Shown here: one piece after another, positions 34,241 through 42,568 of the stretch | How the letters are laid out: each line of letters starts with the position of its first letter | Position numbering within the stretch: position 1 is the first letter of the stretch | Assembly: GCA_903834785.1 (NCBI GenBank) | Contig: CAILKP010000143.1 | Location: forward strand, 1-50,667 | Direction of reading: 5' to 3' | DNA from: an uncultured bacterium | GTDB lineage: Bacteria; Planctomycetota; Phycisphaerae; Phycisphaerales; UBA1924 | DNA: 50,667 nucleotides | Program-made: the position numbers and the translations under genes | Notes under the pieces: model-generated | What the model saw: the letters and a program-made list of their open reading frames with translations, nothing else | The model's database searches: none | What the model was told of the DNA's origin: nothing

Positions 34241-36175
34241 ATGACAACGACAGACTATCGCAGCGGCGGAACAAGGCGGGTGTTTGATGGTGATGCAACG
34301 GTGGATGCGGTGCTGGGGGCATCGGGCCTGCCGCGGGAGCTGCAGGATCTGGTGCGGCTGGTGGTGAGCCACTGCCGGCTGAGCAAGCGGGAGAAGTCGC
34401 AGGCGGCGGCGATGTTGTGCGACAGGTTTGCCGAGCAGTTGGCCGCGGGGCGGACGGTGCAGCAAATTGCAGGCGAGTTGGGCGAGCCCCGGGTGGTGGC
34501 CCGCACGCTGAGCCGGGACGTGCGGCGGAACCGGTCATTGAGTGTGCGGATCTTCCGACGCGGCGTGCAGGGGGTGGTGCTGTGCGTGCTGCTGCTGATC
34601 GCGGCGTACGGGTACTACTTCGTGCGGTTTAACTTTGGTAAGCCGAACATCGCGAGGAACTTTGCGCAGGAGCACAACGACCGGGTGCTGGCCAGGCCGG
34701 AGTCGGAGCGGGCGTGGCCGGTGTATCGACAGTTGCTGCCGGGGTGGAAGCACTTGACGTACACCGATGAGGAAGGGACCGCTGGATACCCGGACCTTGT
34801 ACCGGGCACACCAGGCTGGGATGCCGCGGTGGCAAATCTCAAGGCCAATGCCGCGGCGATTGAGACGCTGCGGCGAGCCACCCGCCTGCCCGTGCTCGGC
34901 TGTCCGCTTCGGCAGGATGCTGACCCGTTTATCGAAACCAGAAGCACGGGAACCTCCGGCACGCCACCGACCGACACACCGGCTTCGGTCGACAGCAATC
35001 CGCCGCTGCTGGAGATTCTTCTGGGGCACCTTGGCAAGATGCGGTCGTTCGCCCGGACGCTGAAGTTCGACGCGATGTACGCCGCCACGACCGGCGACGG
35101 CCGCCGGGTGACTGACGACATCACCGCGATGCTGGCGATGGGATCCCAGATCCGTGATTCGCAGCTGCTGATCTCGGACCTGGTTGCTGTGGCCGTTACC
35201 GCACTTGGCCTGAACACCCTTAGCACGATACTGGACAAGCACCCGGGGGTGCTCAGCGATGACCAACTCGCTGAGATCGCTGCGGCGCTGGCACCAGCCC
35301 CGGGCGGCAACAACCCGTATCAGGTCAGGTTCCTGATGGAGCGGCAGATGATGCTTGATCTGCTGCAGCGGTCGTTTTCCGACGACGGCAGGGGCGATGG
35401 CGTGCTGGTGGCCGAGGGGCTGCGGTTCTTCGAGTCGCTGAGTATCGCCCCGGCTCCAGCGGGGACGGGGTCGTCGCTCGGGTTGGCAGCACTTGGCCCG
35501 CTGCTGAGTGCCGCGATGGCGAGCCGCGAGGAGATGTGGCAGTACTACGACGAGCACATCCAGGCGGCGGAGCGGTTTGGTGAACTGCCGCTGTGGGAGC
35601 GGAAGGAGCACCTGGCCGAGCCGGGAGCCGGGCAGGACACCTTCCAGAAACTCCGCCTGTTCCTGGCGAACACACTGCTGCCGGCACTTCAGAAGGCGAC
35701 CATCACGCCGGAGTTTGTGCTCCAGGAGCGTGACGCGATGCGCACGGTGATCGCGCTGGAACAGTTCCGACGGGCGCGAGGCAACTGGCCGACTGCGCTG
35801 AGCGAACTGGTGCCGGCATACCTGCCCGAGGTGCCGCCGGATCGGTACACCGGCAAGCCGCTGGGCTATGTCTTGACCGTCGGCAAGCCCCGCCTGTACT
35901 CGATCGGCGTCGACCGCATCGACAACGGCGGCACACCACCGGCCAGCGTCACCAACGACATCGCACGCGTTTGGCTGAGCCCTGCCGAGGCGGCGGCCAA
36001 CCTTCAGGAACTGGGTTCGGCATCACGGCGCAGCTCCCGCACCGATTTCCGGGGCGACTGGATTCTGTGGCCGAAGCCGCCGGAGCCGGATGAGAAGGCC
36101 ACAGCGGCACCGACGACGGAACCGGCACCGGCGGCTGCACCGGAGCCGGCGGGTTCCGGTGACGCACCGAAGTGA
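34241..36175 (+). CDS. Membrane protein with HAAS-like N-terminus (paralogue 2)
   Basis: 644 residues from ATG 34241, after CGAGG. It has the same order as paralogue 1: HAAS-like helical domain (about 18-85), TM helix (about 108-130), a large extracytoplasmic domain, and the closing 'ALEQFRRARGNWPTALSELV', PAYLPEVPPDRYTGKPLGY and YSIGVDRIDNGG. The first ~515 bases are nearly identical to paralogue 1; the middle third is far more diverged, with several short stretches unalignable by eye. The C-terminus ends in a Pro/Ala/Glu/Thr tail. Regulated expression of both is possible, as each has its own ribosome site and only 115 bases separate them. HAAS domains usually meet a PadR-like regulator, and none is visible here. 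Confidence 0.82.
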   Translation: MTTTDYRSGGTRRVFDGDATVDAVLGASGLPRELQDLVRLVVSHCRLSKREKSQAAAMLCDRFAEQLAAGRTVQQIAGELGEPRVVARTLSRDVRRNRSLSVRIFRRGVQGVVLCVLLLIAAYGYYFVRFNFGKPNIARNFAQEHNDRVLARPESERAWPVYRQLLPGWKHLTYTDEEGTAGYPDLVPGTPGWDAAVANLKANAAAIETLRRATRLPVLGCPLRQDADPFIETRSTGTSGTPPTDTPASVDSNPPLLEILLGHLGKMRSFARTLKFDAMYAATTGDGRRVTDDITAMLAMGSQIRDSQLLISDLVAVAVTALGLNTLSTILDKHPGVLSDDQLAEIAAALAPAPGGNNPYQVRFLMERQMMLDLLQRSFSDDGRGDGVLVAEGLRFFESLSIAPAPAGTGSSLGLAALGPLLSAAMASREEMWQYYDEHIQAAERFGELPLWERKEHLAEPGAGQDTFQKLRLFLANTLLPALQKATITPEFVLQERDAMRTVIALEQFRRARGNWPTALSELVPAYLPEVPPDRYTGKPLGYVLTVGKPRLYSIGVDRIDNGGTPPASVTNDIARVWLSPAEAAANLQELGSASRRSSRTDFRGDWILWPKPPEPDEKATAAPTTEPAPAAAPEPAGSGDAPK

Positions 36176-36236
36176 TGCGGTCTGAGGTCACTGGCACGCG
36201 GTACCGCTCGTACCCCAGCACGCTGGCCCGCAGAAC

Positions 36237-37337
36237 TCAGTAGCCCATCTTCCACGTGTGCTCGGCATCGGCCTGGCCGCGTTCGATCTCTCGCTGCTGC
36301 TTGGCCCGCTCCTTTTCCTCCATCTCCAGCTTGTTGCGCGGGGCCCAGCGGGCGGTGGAGAACAGCGACCACGTCGCTACAACAAGCAACAGCGTTGACA
36401 GCGGCAGCAGCAGCAGCGGCAGGAAGTTCAGCAGCATCATGGGAATGCCGCTCCACCCGCCGAGGGTGCCCTGCAGCCAGGGTGAGGCAAAGTCGATGAG
36501 GATGCCGACGAAGCCGCCGAAGGCGGCGATGTTGAGCTTGCCGCCGGCGCTGTCATCGTTGCAGGAGCGGGCGAGGTCGATCAGCAGCAGGCAGGCGAAG
36601 CCCTGGGCCAGCAGCGCCAGGGCCCAGAGCCACATGCAGGCGATGACCATTGAGTCCGGGGCCTTGGTGTAGCGCTCAAAGCCGTAGGTCATGAACATTG
36701 CCGCGGTGGTGGCGGCGGCGATGGGCAGCAGGGCCTGGGCACCGAGGGTAATGATTTTGACCGGCATGGGCCACCACTCGCCGACCCAGCGGAGGTTCTG
36801 ATCAAACTGGGATTTGAACTTGGTGGCGCTGGTGGCACCGACATCACCGAGCGGGCGGCGGCGGACGCGCGGGGTGATCTTGCCGCGGCGGGGCCAGACG
36901 ATGCCGGAGATACCGGCCATCCAGAGCAGGCCGCCGATGGCGGCGATGAACATCATGCTCGCGGGCATGGTCGGGTCCATCTCCTGGGTGACGCGGATCA
37001 TGGTGCGCATGATGAACAGGCCCAGGCAGCCGCTGACGAGCACCGTGGCCCCGGCGGCGACCAGGCCGGTTGCCCAGCCCATGCGGCGCATGTCACGCAG
37101 GTCCAGTTCCATGATGCTGGCGGTCGGGCGCGGATCAACGAAGCGCTCCAGCCAGCGGACGGGGGTGGTTTTTTTGAAATCGTCGTAGAGGTTGCCGGAG
37201 ACGGGCGTGCCGCACTCGGGGCAGAGGCCGGTGCGGTCGAGGCCGAAGAGGTCGTAGCCGCAGTGCCCGCAGAGTTTGTGGTCCGAGATCTTGATGCCCG
37301 AGTGGGCGCCCTTGAGCGTGCGTGGATCGATGACCAT
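36237..37337 (-). CDS. Multi-TM membrane protein with N-terminal zinc ribbon
   Basis: 366 residues from ATG 37337, after AGGAG at nine bases. An N-terminal zinc ribbon (CGHCGYDLFGLDRTGLCPEC, about 23-42) is the CxxCxYxL...CPxCG pattern common in Planctomycete membrane proteins. About six TM helices follow (near 88-110, 125-147, 205-225, 235-258, 275-295 and 305-335). The C-terminal tail is a charged helix (LEMEEKERAKQQREIERGQA). It is cytoplasmic membrane; function unknown. It is divergent from sua5, sharing a 117-base promoter region. A smaller protein with the same ribbon type is at 47360-47971. Confidence 0.8.
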   Translation of the reverse strand: MVIDPRTLKGAHSGIKISDHKLCGHCGYDLFGLDRTGLCPECGTPVSGNLYDDFKKTTPVRWLERFVDPRPTASIMELDLRDMRRMGWATGLVAAGATVLVSGCLGLFIMRTMIRVTQEMDPTMPASMMFIAAIGGLLWMAGISGIVWPRRGKITPRVRRRPLGDVGATSATKFKSQFDQNLRWVGEWWPMPVKIITLGAQALLPIAAATTAAMFMTYGFERYTKAPDSMVIACMWLWALALLAQGFACLLLIDLARSCNDDSAGGKLNIAAFGGFVGILIDFASPWLQGTLGGWSGIPMMLLNFLPLLLLPLSTLLLVVATWSLFSTARWAPRNKLEMEEKERAKQQREIERGQADAEHTWKMGY

Positions 37338-37454
37338 CGGAAACACTCCTGAGCGGCCCCGTAGCCGATGCCTTTTGGCGAGCGGACGGACAAGTCTACC
37401 AGAATTCCACCCGCCGGCGCCGCCCGGCGCGGCTGATTCCGCAACAATCCATCC

Positions 37455-38693
37455 GTGCTGCGAACCGTGCTGTTCCATCCTGATCCGCAGTTGCCGGGCC
37501 AATCCGGCGGGCCTGAGAGGCCCGGGAAGCCAGAGGCCTCTGGTGCCTCGGGCGGCGAGCGGCCCCGTGCGGCCGATTCGTGCGCACCGTTTGGCCAGCG
37601 GGTGCCGGCGGTTCCGTATCGCTCGGCCCGGCACCTGCCCGAGCCGCCCAACGAGGCGCGGGATGCGGTGCGGACTGCCGCGGCGGTGCTGCGGGCGGGC
37701 GGACTGGTGGCCTTTCCGACGGAGACGGTGTACGGGCTGGGTGCGGATGCACGGTCGGCCCAGGCCGTGGCCCGTGTGTTTGCCGCCAAGGGGCGGCCGA
37801 GCACCAACCCGCTGATTGTGCACGTGACGGGCATTGACATGGCCCGGGGGTGCGTGGCGGAGTGGCCCAGGCGGGCCTCGCTGCTGGCCAATGCCTTCTG
37901 GCCGGGGCCGCTGTCGATCATCCTGCCGCGGGCGGCGATGATTCCGGACATTGTGACCGGCGGCGGGCCGGGCGTTGCGGTGCGGTGCCCGAACCACCCG
38001 ATGGCGCTGGCGCTGCTGTTTGAGTTTGCAGCGCCGGTTGTCGGGCCGAGTGCGAACCGGTCGGGGAACATCTCGCCCACGACTGCAGCGCACGTGCGTG
38101 AGGAGTTTGGTGGGCAGGGTGGAGCGGGCGGAGCAGGTGGCGAGGGCGGGGAAATGGCGGTTCACGTGCTGGATGGTGGCGCGAGTGCGGCAGGGATTGA
38201 GAGCACCGTGGTGTCGCTGCTGGGCCCGGTGCCGCGGGTGCTGCGGCCGGGGGTCATCAGTGCGGCAGCACTGGCTGAGGCACTGGGTGAGCCGGTGGAA
38301 CACGCTGGCGAGCATGGCGTTGTTGCCGGTTCGGGGCAGGCCATGCCTGCACCGGGGATGCTGGCCAGCCACTACGCGCCGCATGCGCCGGCGGTGATGG
38401 TCTCGCTGGCGGAACTGGCGGCGATGGCACCCGGGCTGACGGCCGGTGCGGCGGTTGTGACGCACGAGCCGCTGCCGGAGAGCGTGAAGACCGCGGCACG
38501 GGTGATCGTCGTACCGGCTGAGGCCGAGCGGTATGCCAAGGCGCTGTACGCCTCGCTGCGGCAGGCGGATGGGCCGGGGACGGAACGGATTGTGATCGCG
38601 CGGCCGCCGCGGAACACGGGGGATGCGGAGGCGGACGCGATCTGGGAGGCGATCTGGGACAGGTTGACGCGGGCGTGCGTGCCGCGGGGGTGA
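37455..38693 (+). CDS. sua5: Threonylcarbamoyl-AMP synthase, Sua5 type
   Basis: 412 residues from GTG 37455. It makes threonylcarbamoyl-AMP from threonine, bicarbonate and ATP for t6A37 tRNA modification. The YrdC domain (about 70-265) has LVAFPTETVYGLGADA, 'FAAKGRPSTNPLIVHV', 'FWPGPLSIIL', 'VRCPNHPMALALLF' and 'VVGPSANRSGNISPT', which bind ATP and threonine. 'AGIESTVVSLLGPVPRVLRP' follows, then the linker PAPGMLASHYAPHAP and the C-terminal Sua5 domain (about 305-412). The Gly/Glu-rich insert 'EEFGGQGGAGGAGGEGGEMA' and a 60-residue N-terminal extension rich in Pro and Gly are atypical. The start is uncertain because of that extension; the enzyme could begin further in. Confidence 0.93.
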   Translation: MLRTVLFHPDPQLPGQSGGPERPGKPEASGASGGERPRAADSCAPFGQRVPAVPYRSARHLPEPPNEARDAVRTAAAVLRAGGLVAFPTETVYGLGADARSAQAVARVFAAKGRPSTNPLIVHVTGIDMARGCVAEWPRRASLLANAFWPGPLSIILPRAAMIPDIVTGGGPGVAVRCPNHPMALALLFEFAAPVVGPSANRSGNISPTTAAHVREEFGGQGGAGGAGGEGGEMAVHVLDGGASAAGIESTVVSLLGPVPRVLRPGVISAAALAEALGEPVEHAGEHGVVAGSGQAMPAPGMLASHYAPHAPAVMVSLAELAAMAPGLTAGAAVVTHEPLPESVKTAARVIVVPAEAERYAKALYASLRQADGPGTERIVIARPPRNTGDAEADAIWEAIWDRLTRACVPRG

Positions 38694-38734
38694 GGCGGGA
38701 GGCGAGGCTGACCGCGGGGAACCAGGCGGGCTCG

Positions 38735-39625
38735 CTAGTTGGGCGGCTGGGCCGGGGTGTAGGGCATGATGAACATGCTGCGGACGAGTTTGCGATCTTC
38801 GGTCGGAGCGGTTCCGGGCTTGGCGCTGGGCGGAGGCGGGCGTGATGCGATGCGGGTGGTGCGGACGCCGAGCAGCGGTGTGTGAACAGTGAGCGGGCCG
38901 ATGGAGGGCAGGCTGCCGCCGAGGCCGGGCTCGATGAGCAGTGCGGCGGCGTCATCGCCGGGGAAGTTGGGGTCGTAGATGCGGAGGCGGATGGGTTCAC
39001 CGGGCCGCGTCGGGCGGGCCGCGGCGTACGCGAGGACTTGGTGGTTCTCCCACGGCTGGCCGACCGGGCCGGCGGCATCCTGCTTGTTGCCCGCCGTGCG
39101 GACGTAGACCAGGCCGAGCATGACCAGGCGGCCGGCTTGAAGCTCGCGCACGACTGAGTCAACGTGTGCGGCTGAGAACACGCGGGTGCCGGCGGCACCG
39201 AGGTCGGGTGCGCGCATGTGGCCGGTGAACCTGGCAACCTGCGGCAAGCCCGCAGCGAGGCCGCCCAGCGAATCCATCTGGCGGCGATGCAGGTACTCGC
39301 GAAGGGCGGTGCCCTCGGCGGGCTGCCTCGCCTCTGTCGGGACGGGGCGTCCGGCGGCGAAGTAATCTGCCGCGGCGAAGGACATGCCGCCGCAGAGGCC
39401 GAAGCCGCTCATCTGCACCATGTCACTGGCAACGCCGAAGGAGCGCGAGAGGACGCTGCCGCTGAAGTGGTTGACGAACGTAAAGCCGTGGCGGCTGGGG
39501 GCGAAGTCCGCCGCCTGCGGCGGTGCGAAGACGGATGCGACGGTGGCGGCGGTGGCGATGGCGCAGAGAGCGGCTGTGCTCAGCACGGAGCGAAGCGCCT
39601 GCCATGACCACACGGCGCGGTTCAC
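38735..39625 (-). CDS. C39-like papain-fold cysteine peptidase-like protein
   Basis: 296 residues from GTG 39625, which overlaps the CDGSH gene stop in a GTGA arrangement, so translation is probably coupled. An N-terminal hydrophobic segment (about 10-32) could be a signal peptide or anchor. The papain-fold triad is visible: C78 in 'GFGLCGGMSFAAADYFAAGR', H195 in WENHQVLAYA, and D218 in RIYDPNFPGDD, which suits a C39-like peptidase or transamidase. The C-terminal part ('RKLVRSMFIMPYTP') is conserved-looking. Catalysis is inference; some family members are inactive. No peptide-export genes with the double-glycine leader are adjacent. Substrate unknown. Confidence 0.65.
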   Translation of the reverse strand: MNRAVWSWQALRSVLSTAALCAIATAATVASVFAPPQAADFAPSRHGFTFVNHFSGSVLSRSFGVASDMVQMSGFGLCGGMSFAAADYFAAGRPVPTEARQPAEGTALREYLHRRQMDSLGGLAAGLPQVARFTGHMRAPDLGAAGTRVFSAAHVDSVVRELQAGRLVMLGLVYVRTAGNKQDAAGPVGQPWENHQVLAYAAARPTRPGEPIRLRIYDPNFPGDDAAALLIEPGLGGSLPSIGPLTVHTPLLGVRTTRIASRPPPPSAKPGTAPTEDRKLVRSMFIMPYTPAQPPN

Positions 39626-39903
39626 GCGAGGCCGCCTGAGGCGGTGCCGCCATCGGCGGGCTCGGGCTGGGGCGGGACGTAGTGCGGGTCATCCTCGACC
39701 TTGATGACGGCGGTGCCATCGGCGTTGTAGGTGTAGAGCTTGCCGGGCTCCTCGGAACGGGCGAGTTTGTGCGCGCCGTCGCAGAACGGGAACTTCTTGC
39801 TGAGGCCGCAGGTGCAGATGGACAGCGGCTTGCCGTCCTTGGGCAGGGCGCTGGCATCAATGCGGACGGGGGTGGTCATTGTCAGACGGACGAGTCGGGC
39901 CAT
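39622..39903 (-). CDS. CDGSH iron-sulfur domain protein
   Basis: 93 residues from ATG 39903; an ATG at residue 9 (39879) is equally possible and neither has a clear ribosome site. The motif CTCGLSKKFPFCDGAH matches C-x-C-x2-S-x3-P-x-C-D-G-x-H, which binds a redox-active [2Fe-2S] cluster through three Cys and one His (mitoNEET-like). It is a single-motif protein with a Pro-rich tail. No TM helix is seen, so it is cytosolic. It overlaps the start of the C39-like gene by four bases. Role is probably electron or cluster transfer, with partner unknown. Confidence 0.9.
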   Translation of the reverse strand: MARLVRLTMTTPVRIDASALPKDGKPLSICTCGLSKKFPFCDGAHKLARSEEPGKLYTYNADGTAVIKVEDDPHYVPPQPEPADGGTASGGLA

Positions 39904-39945
39904 AGGTGAGCATGGTACGGATGGCCGGAGATCACCGCCGGAGTG

Positions 39946-40242
39946 TCAGCGGCTTGGGGCTGGAGTGTGCCGCGGCGTGAGCGATCGCCGGATGAGCCAG
40001 ACCAAGGCGAGCACGGCCAGCCCCGCGAGCGAGCCGAGCGTTAGCAGGAATGCCAAAGGGAACACTGCAAATGACGCGTTCTCGAGCCAGCGGCCGAAGC
40101 CGGGTTCGGAGAGGTGCCCGGCGTTCGGACCATCGGGGTATGGGACGCCGCCTGCCGCGACACCGGCGAGGATCGCAAGGCCCAGCAGGCAGATTCCTAT
40201 CGCCAGCGCGAGCAGCAGGACGATTGTCGTGATTCGGAGCAC
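39946..40242 (-). CDS. Small two-helix membrane protein
   Basis: 98 residues from a GTG at 40242; the same frame is open further upstream but there it shadows yraN. Two strong TM segments are seen: 'ITTIVLLLALAIGICLLGLA' (about 4-30) and 'FAVFPLAFLLTLGSLAGLAV' (about 60-85), with a short Pro/Gly/Asn loop and a basic tail (RRSLTPRHTPAPSR). No ribosome site supports the start strongly. It sits between yraN and the CDGSH gene on the same strand, with short gaps of 55 and 42 bases, so it is probably in that operon. I recognise no family. Confidence 0.5.
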   Translation of the reverse strand: MLRITTIVLLLALAIGICLLGLAILAGVAAGGVPYPDGPNAGHLSEPGFGRWLENASFAVFPLAFLLTLGSLAGLAVLALVWLIRRSLTPRHTPAPSR

Positions 40243-40297
40243 TTGGGCCAGTTGTACACGCGTCGGAAAGCCGGGGCGGCTTGGGAGGATGGAGTGC

Positions 40298-40738
40298 TTA
40301 CCGGCGGGTCCGGCGGGCGGATCGCCGCTCTGCGGAGAGCCGCACCTCGCCGATGTGGTGGCGAATGACTGGCTCGCCCTGACCTGGCAGGTCGACTCCG
40401 ATGACATCGATGCGGCGGGGCACACCGGTCCAATTGTTTGCCTTGCTGAGGTAGGCGAGCACGGCCCGGAGCTTGTCACGCTTGGCGTGATTGACCTGGG
40501 CCTCCGGCGGGCGCATGCCGGGCAAGGGAACGCGGGCTTTGACCTCCACGAGCACGATGGTCTTGCCGTCTGGGTCGCGGGCGACGATGTCCACCTCACC
40601 CATGGGCAGGACGACGTTGGTCCAGAGGATGGTGAAGCCGGCGGCCCGGAGGTGATCGGCAGCGGCGCGTTCACCGCGCTCGCCCAGGGCGTTGTGGGCC
40701 CCGGCGCGTCGGCCCGAGCGTGTGATGCGTCGCCACAC
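40298..40738 (-). CDS. yraN: YraN/UPF0102 family nuclease-like protein
   Basis: 146 residues from GTG 40738 (MWRRITRSGRRAGAHNALGE). UPF0102 proteins have a restriction-endonuclease-like fold. Motifs seen: 'GERGERAAADHLRAAGFTIL', GEVDIVARD (the acidic GEIDLI-type strand) and 'TIVLVEVKARVPLPG', where D, E and K form the PD-(D/E)xK-like site. Then comes a closing 'VNHAKRDKLRAVLAYL' and DVIGVDLP. The N-terminus has a 16-residue basic extension. Exact biological function in the family is unknown. It lies 74 bases past the SurA-like gene on the same strand. Confidence 0.9.
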   Translation of the reverse strand: MWRRITRSGRRAGAHNALGERGERAAADHLRAAGFTILWTNVVLPMGEVDIVARDPDGKTIVLVEVKARVPLPGMRPPEAQVNHAKRDKLRAVLAYLSKANNWTGVPRRIDVIGVDLPGQGEPVIRHHIGEVRLSAERRSARRTRR

Positions 40739-40812
40739 GGCCGCCAGGGCGTCAAGAACGGCATCGCCAACTTGAACCTGCCGTGCGATGGCACACCTCC
40801 GGGAGCAACAAT

Positions 40813-42279
40813 TTACTGCCGCGGGGGCGGCGGGGTTGTCGTGCCCGCTGGAGCCGGAGCCGCAGGGGCAGCTGGTGTGCCGGTGGGGCGGCCGGAGCCG
40901 ATCTTCGACGTATAGCGGTCGGCGGCGATGAGCATGAGCCGCTCGTTCATGACCTGCAGGTCGGTCTTGCTGCCGCGGTCGATGAGCCGCTCGTAGAACT
41001 TGGCGGTTTCGTCGCGGAAGCGCTTCTCGCGAAGGGCGGAGGCGATCTCAAGCTGGGCCTCGCTGAGCGACTTGCCGGGCTCGGGCTCGATGCTCTCCAT
41101 GAAGACCCAGGCAAGACGCTGGCCGGTCTCGATGGGTCCGGCGAACTGGCCGGAGCTGAGCGTGATGGCCTTCTCGTTGATCTTGGGATCAGCCACCAGC
41201 TTGGCATCGGGCGACTTGGGATCGAACGTGCGCTTGCCGGCCAGGCCGGCCTCGACGACGTTGAACTCGTTGACGGTCTTGTCCTTGGCGATCTCGACGA
41301 ATGACTCGCCCTTGGCCAGGCGGGCGGCGACGGCCTCGGCCTTGGCGGTGTCGCGGCGGTTGACAAAGATCATGCGGATCGTGGCCGTCGGCGGCGGGTT
41401 GTACTTCTCGAAGTTGCGCTGGTAGTCCTTTTGCACGTCACGCCAGGAGACGTTGACGCGGGGCAGGATGTAACGCTGGTAGAGCGTGCGAATGAGGATC
41501 TTGTCACGCTCGTCAAGGGCCTTTTCCTCCAGCGTCTTGCCTTCCTCGGCAAGCAGTCGCTCGTTGGCCAGTTCAGTCGAGCCCTCGGCGGTGGTGGTGA
41601 GGTTCTCGCGGAGCTTGGTCAGCAGCGTGATCAGGCCGGCGCGCTCTTCCTTGCTCAGGCTGGCGCGGGCCTCGGCCAGGAACAGTTCGTCTTGAAGCTG
41701 CGTGGTCAGCTGCTGGCGGGTGAGCTTGGTGGCCTCGGCGACCCATTCGCGGGCGGTGCGGGCCTGGGCTGCTTCGGCAGACAGACGCTTGTCCAGCGGG
41801 CGGAGGAACTCACCGGCGAAGACCGGCTTGCCGTTGATCTGGCCGACGAGGGACTCGATAGTCAGGGGCTCGCCGACTTTTTTGGCATCGCCGCTGACGC
41901 GGGAGAGCGGCTCCATGGCGACTGCCGCCGTGGGCAGGTTGGCGCCGACTGAGGCGGGGCTGGCGACGGGCACGCCGCGGGGTGCGGTGCTCGCGGTTGC
42001 GGATGGGGTGCCGGCGGCAGCACTTGCCGTGCCGGGCATGGCCGTCGGTACGGGCTGCGCGGCTGATTCGCGTGCGTCGGCCTGCCGCGGCTCGGTGAGC
42101 TTGAACTCGCCAAGGGCGACTGGTCCGTTGTTGATGTCGTCGCCCACGGTGCAGCCGGCCAGCATGGCCGCGGCGAATCCGGCGGCCAGCAGCAGCGTTC
42201 GGACGCCTGCGTGTGCGGCGGTCGCGGGGCTGAGTTCACCGCCGTGTGCCTTGTGACTGCGATGTCCTGACTGGTTCAT
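40813..42279 (-). CDS. SurA/parvulin-like periplasmic chaperone lipoprotein
   Basis: 488 residues from ATG 42279, after AAGGATG. The lipoprotein signal has a core LLLAAGFAAAM and lipobox LAGC. A Pro/Ala/Thr linker follows, then the SurA-like N-domain: 'LVGQINGKPVFAGEFLRPLD' and several amphipathic helices ('LTTQLQDELFLAEARASLSK'). A parvulin-type PPIC segment is visible near 'PTATIRMIFVNRRDTAKAEA', 'VAARLAKGESFVEIAKDKTV', 'AGPIETGQRLAWVFM' and 'SLSEAQLEIASALREKRFRD'. It probably helps fold or insert outer-membrane proteins. Whether the isomerase site is active is unclear. The C-terminus is Pro/Thr/Ala-rich. It is divergent from the DUF1844 gene. Confidence 0.82.
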   Translation of the reverse strand: MNQSGHRSHKAHGGELSPATAAHAGVRTLLLAAGFAAAMLAGCTVGDDINNGPVALGEFKLTEPRQADARESAAQPVPTAMPGTASAAAGTPSATASTAPRGVPVASPASVGANLPTAAVAMEPLSRVSGDAKKVGEPLTIESLVGQINGKPVFAGEFLRPLDKRLSAEAAQARTAREWVAEATKLTRQQLTTQLQDELFLAEARASLSKEERAGLITLLTKLRENLTTTAEGSTELANERLLAEEGKTLEEKALDERDKILIRTLYQRYILPRVNVSWRDVQKDYQRNFEKYNPPPTATIRMIFVNRRDTAKAEAVAARLAKGESFVEIAKDKTVNEFNVVEAGLAGKRTFDPKSPDAKLVADPKINEKAITLSSGQFAGPIETGQRLAWVFMESIEPEPGKSLSEAQLEIASALREKRFRDETAKFYERLIDRGSKTDLQVMNERLMLIAADRYTSKIGSGRPTGTPAAPAAPAPAGTTTPPPPRQ

Positions 42280-42382
42280 GCTCGCATCCTTGCTGACCCA
42301 TGGCCCCCGCTTGAAAACTGTTGATCGGCTCAAACACGCCGGCCAACCCGAACATCTCCCGTGAGATCCTGACTCCCGGGCC

Positions 42383-42411
42383 GCGACAGGGCCCCGGGCG
42401 TCCTGTATACT
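42383..42411 (+). promoter_or_regulatory. Candidate sigma-70-type promoter for the DUF1844 gene
   Basis: GCGACA (42383-42388) as -35 and TATACT (42406-42411) as -10, 17 bases apart. It would start transcription near 42418, giving a leader of about 150 bases that includes the C-runs. Confidence 0.4.
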
Positions 42412-42493
42412 GCGTCCGTTCGGCGGCGATCCTACGAACCCCAAACCTCGCGGGGGCTGTTCTTTCTCTATCTTCTCTTTCTCCCGCTGCCAG

Positions 42494-42519
42494 CCCCTCC
42501 CCCCTCCCCCCTCCCCCCC
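42494..42519 (-). other. Four-run G-quadruplex motif with 1-base loops
   Basis: The plus strand reads C4-T-C6-T-C6-T-C7, so the minus strand carries G7-A-G6-A-G6-A-G4. Four G-runs with single-base loops are the pattern that folds into very stable parallel quadruplexes. The tract ends 49 bases before the DUF1844 ATG. Confidence 0.85.
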
Positions 42520-42568
42520 TTTCACCACTGACTGCTCTGACCAGAGCCCCTCTGCAAGGACAACCCAA

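Larger units (their letters stand above)
42280..42568. promoter_or_regulatory. Divergent promoter region with G-quadruplex motif
   Basis: 289 bases between the leftward lipoprotein gene and the rightward DUF1844 gene. It holds a plausible rightward promoter (42383-42411) and a polypyrimidine tract (42458-42521) whose end is four long C-runs, described separately. Confidence 0.6.

Noticed and set aside
36237..38465. 742-residue leftward open frame
   Set aside because: The upstream half is a shadow of sua5; the ribosome site and zinc ribbon place the start at 37337.
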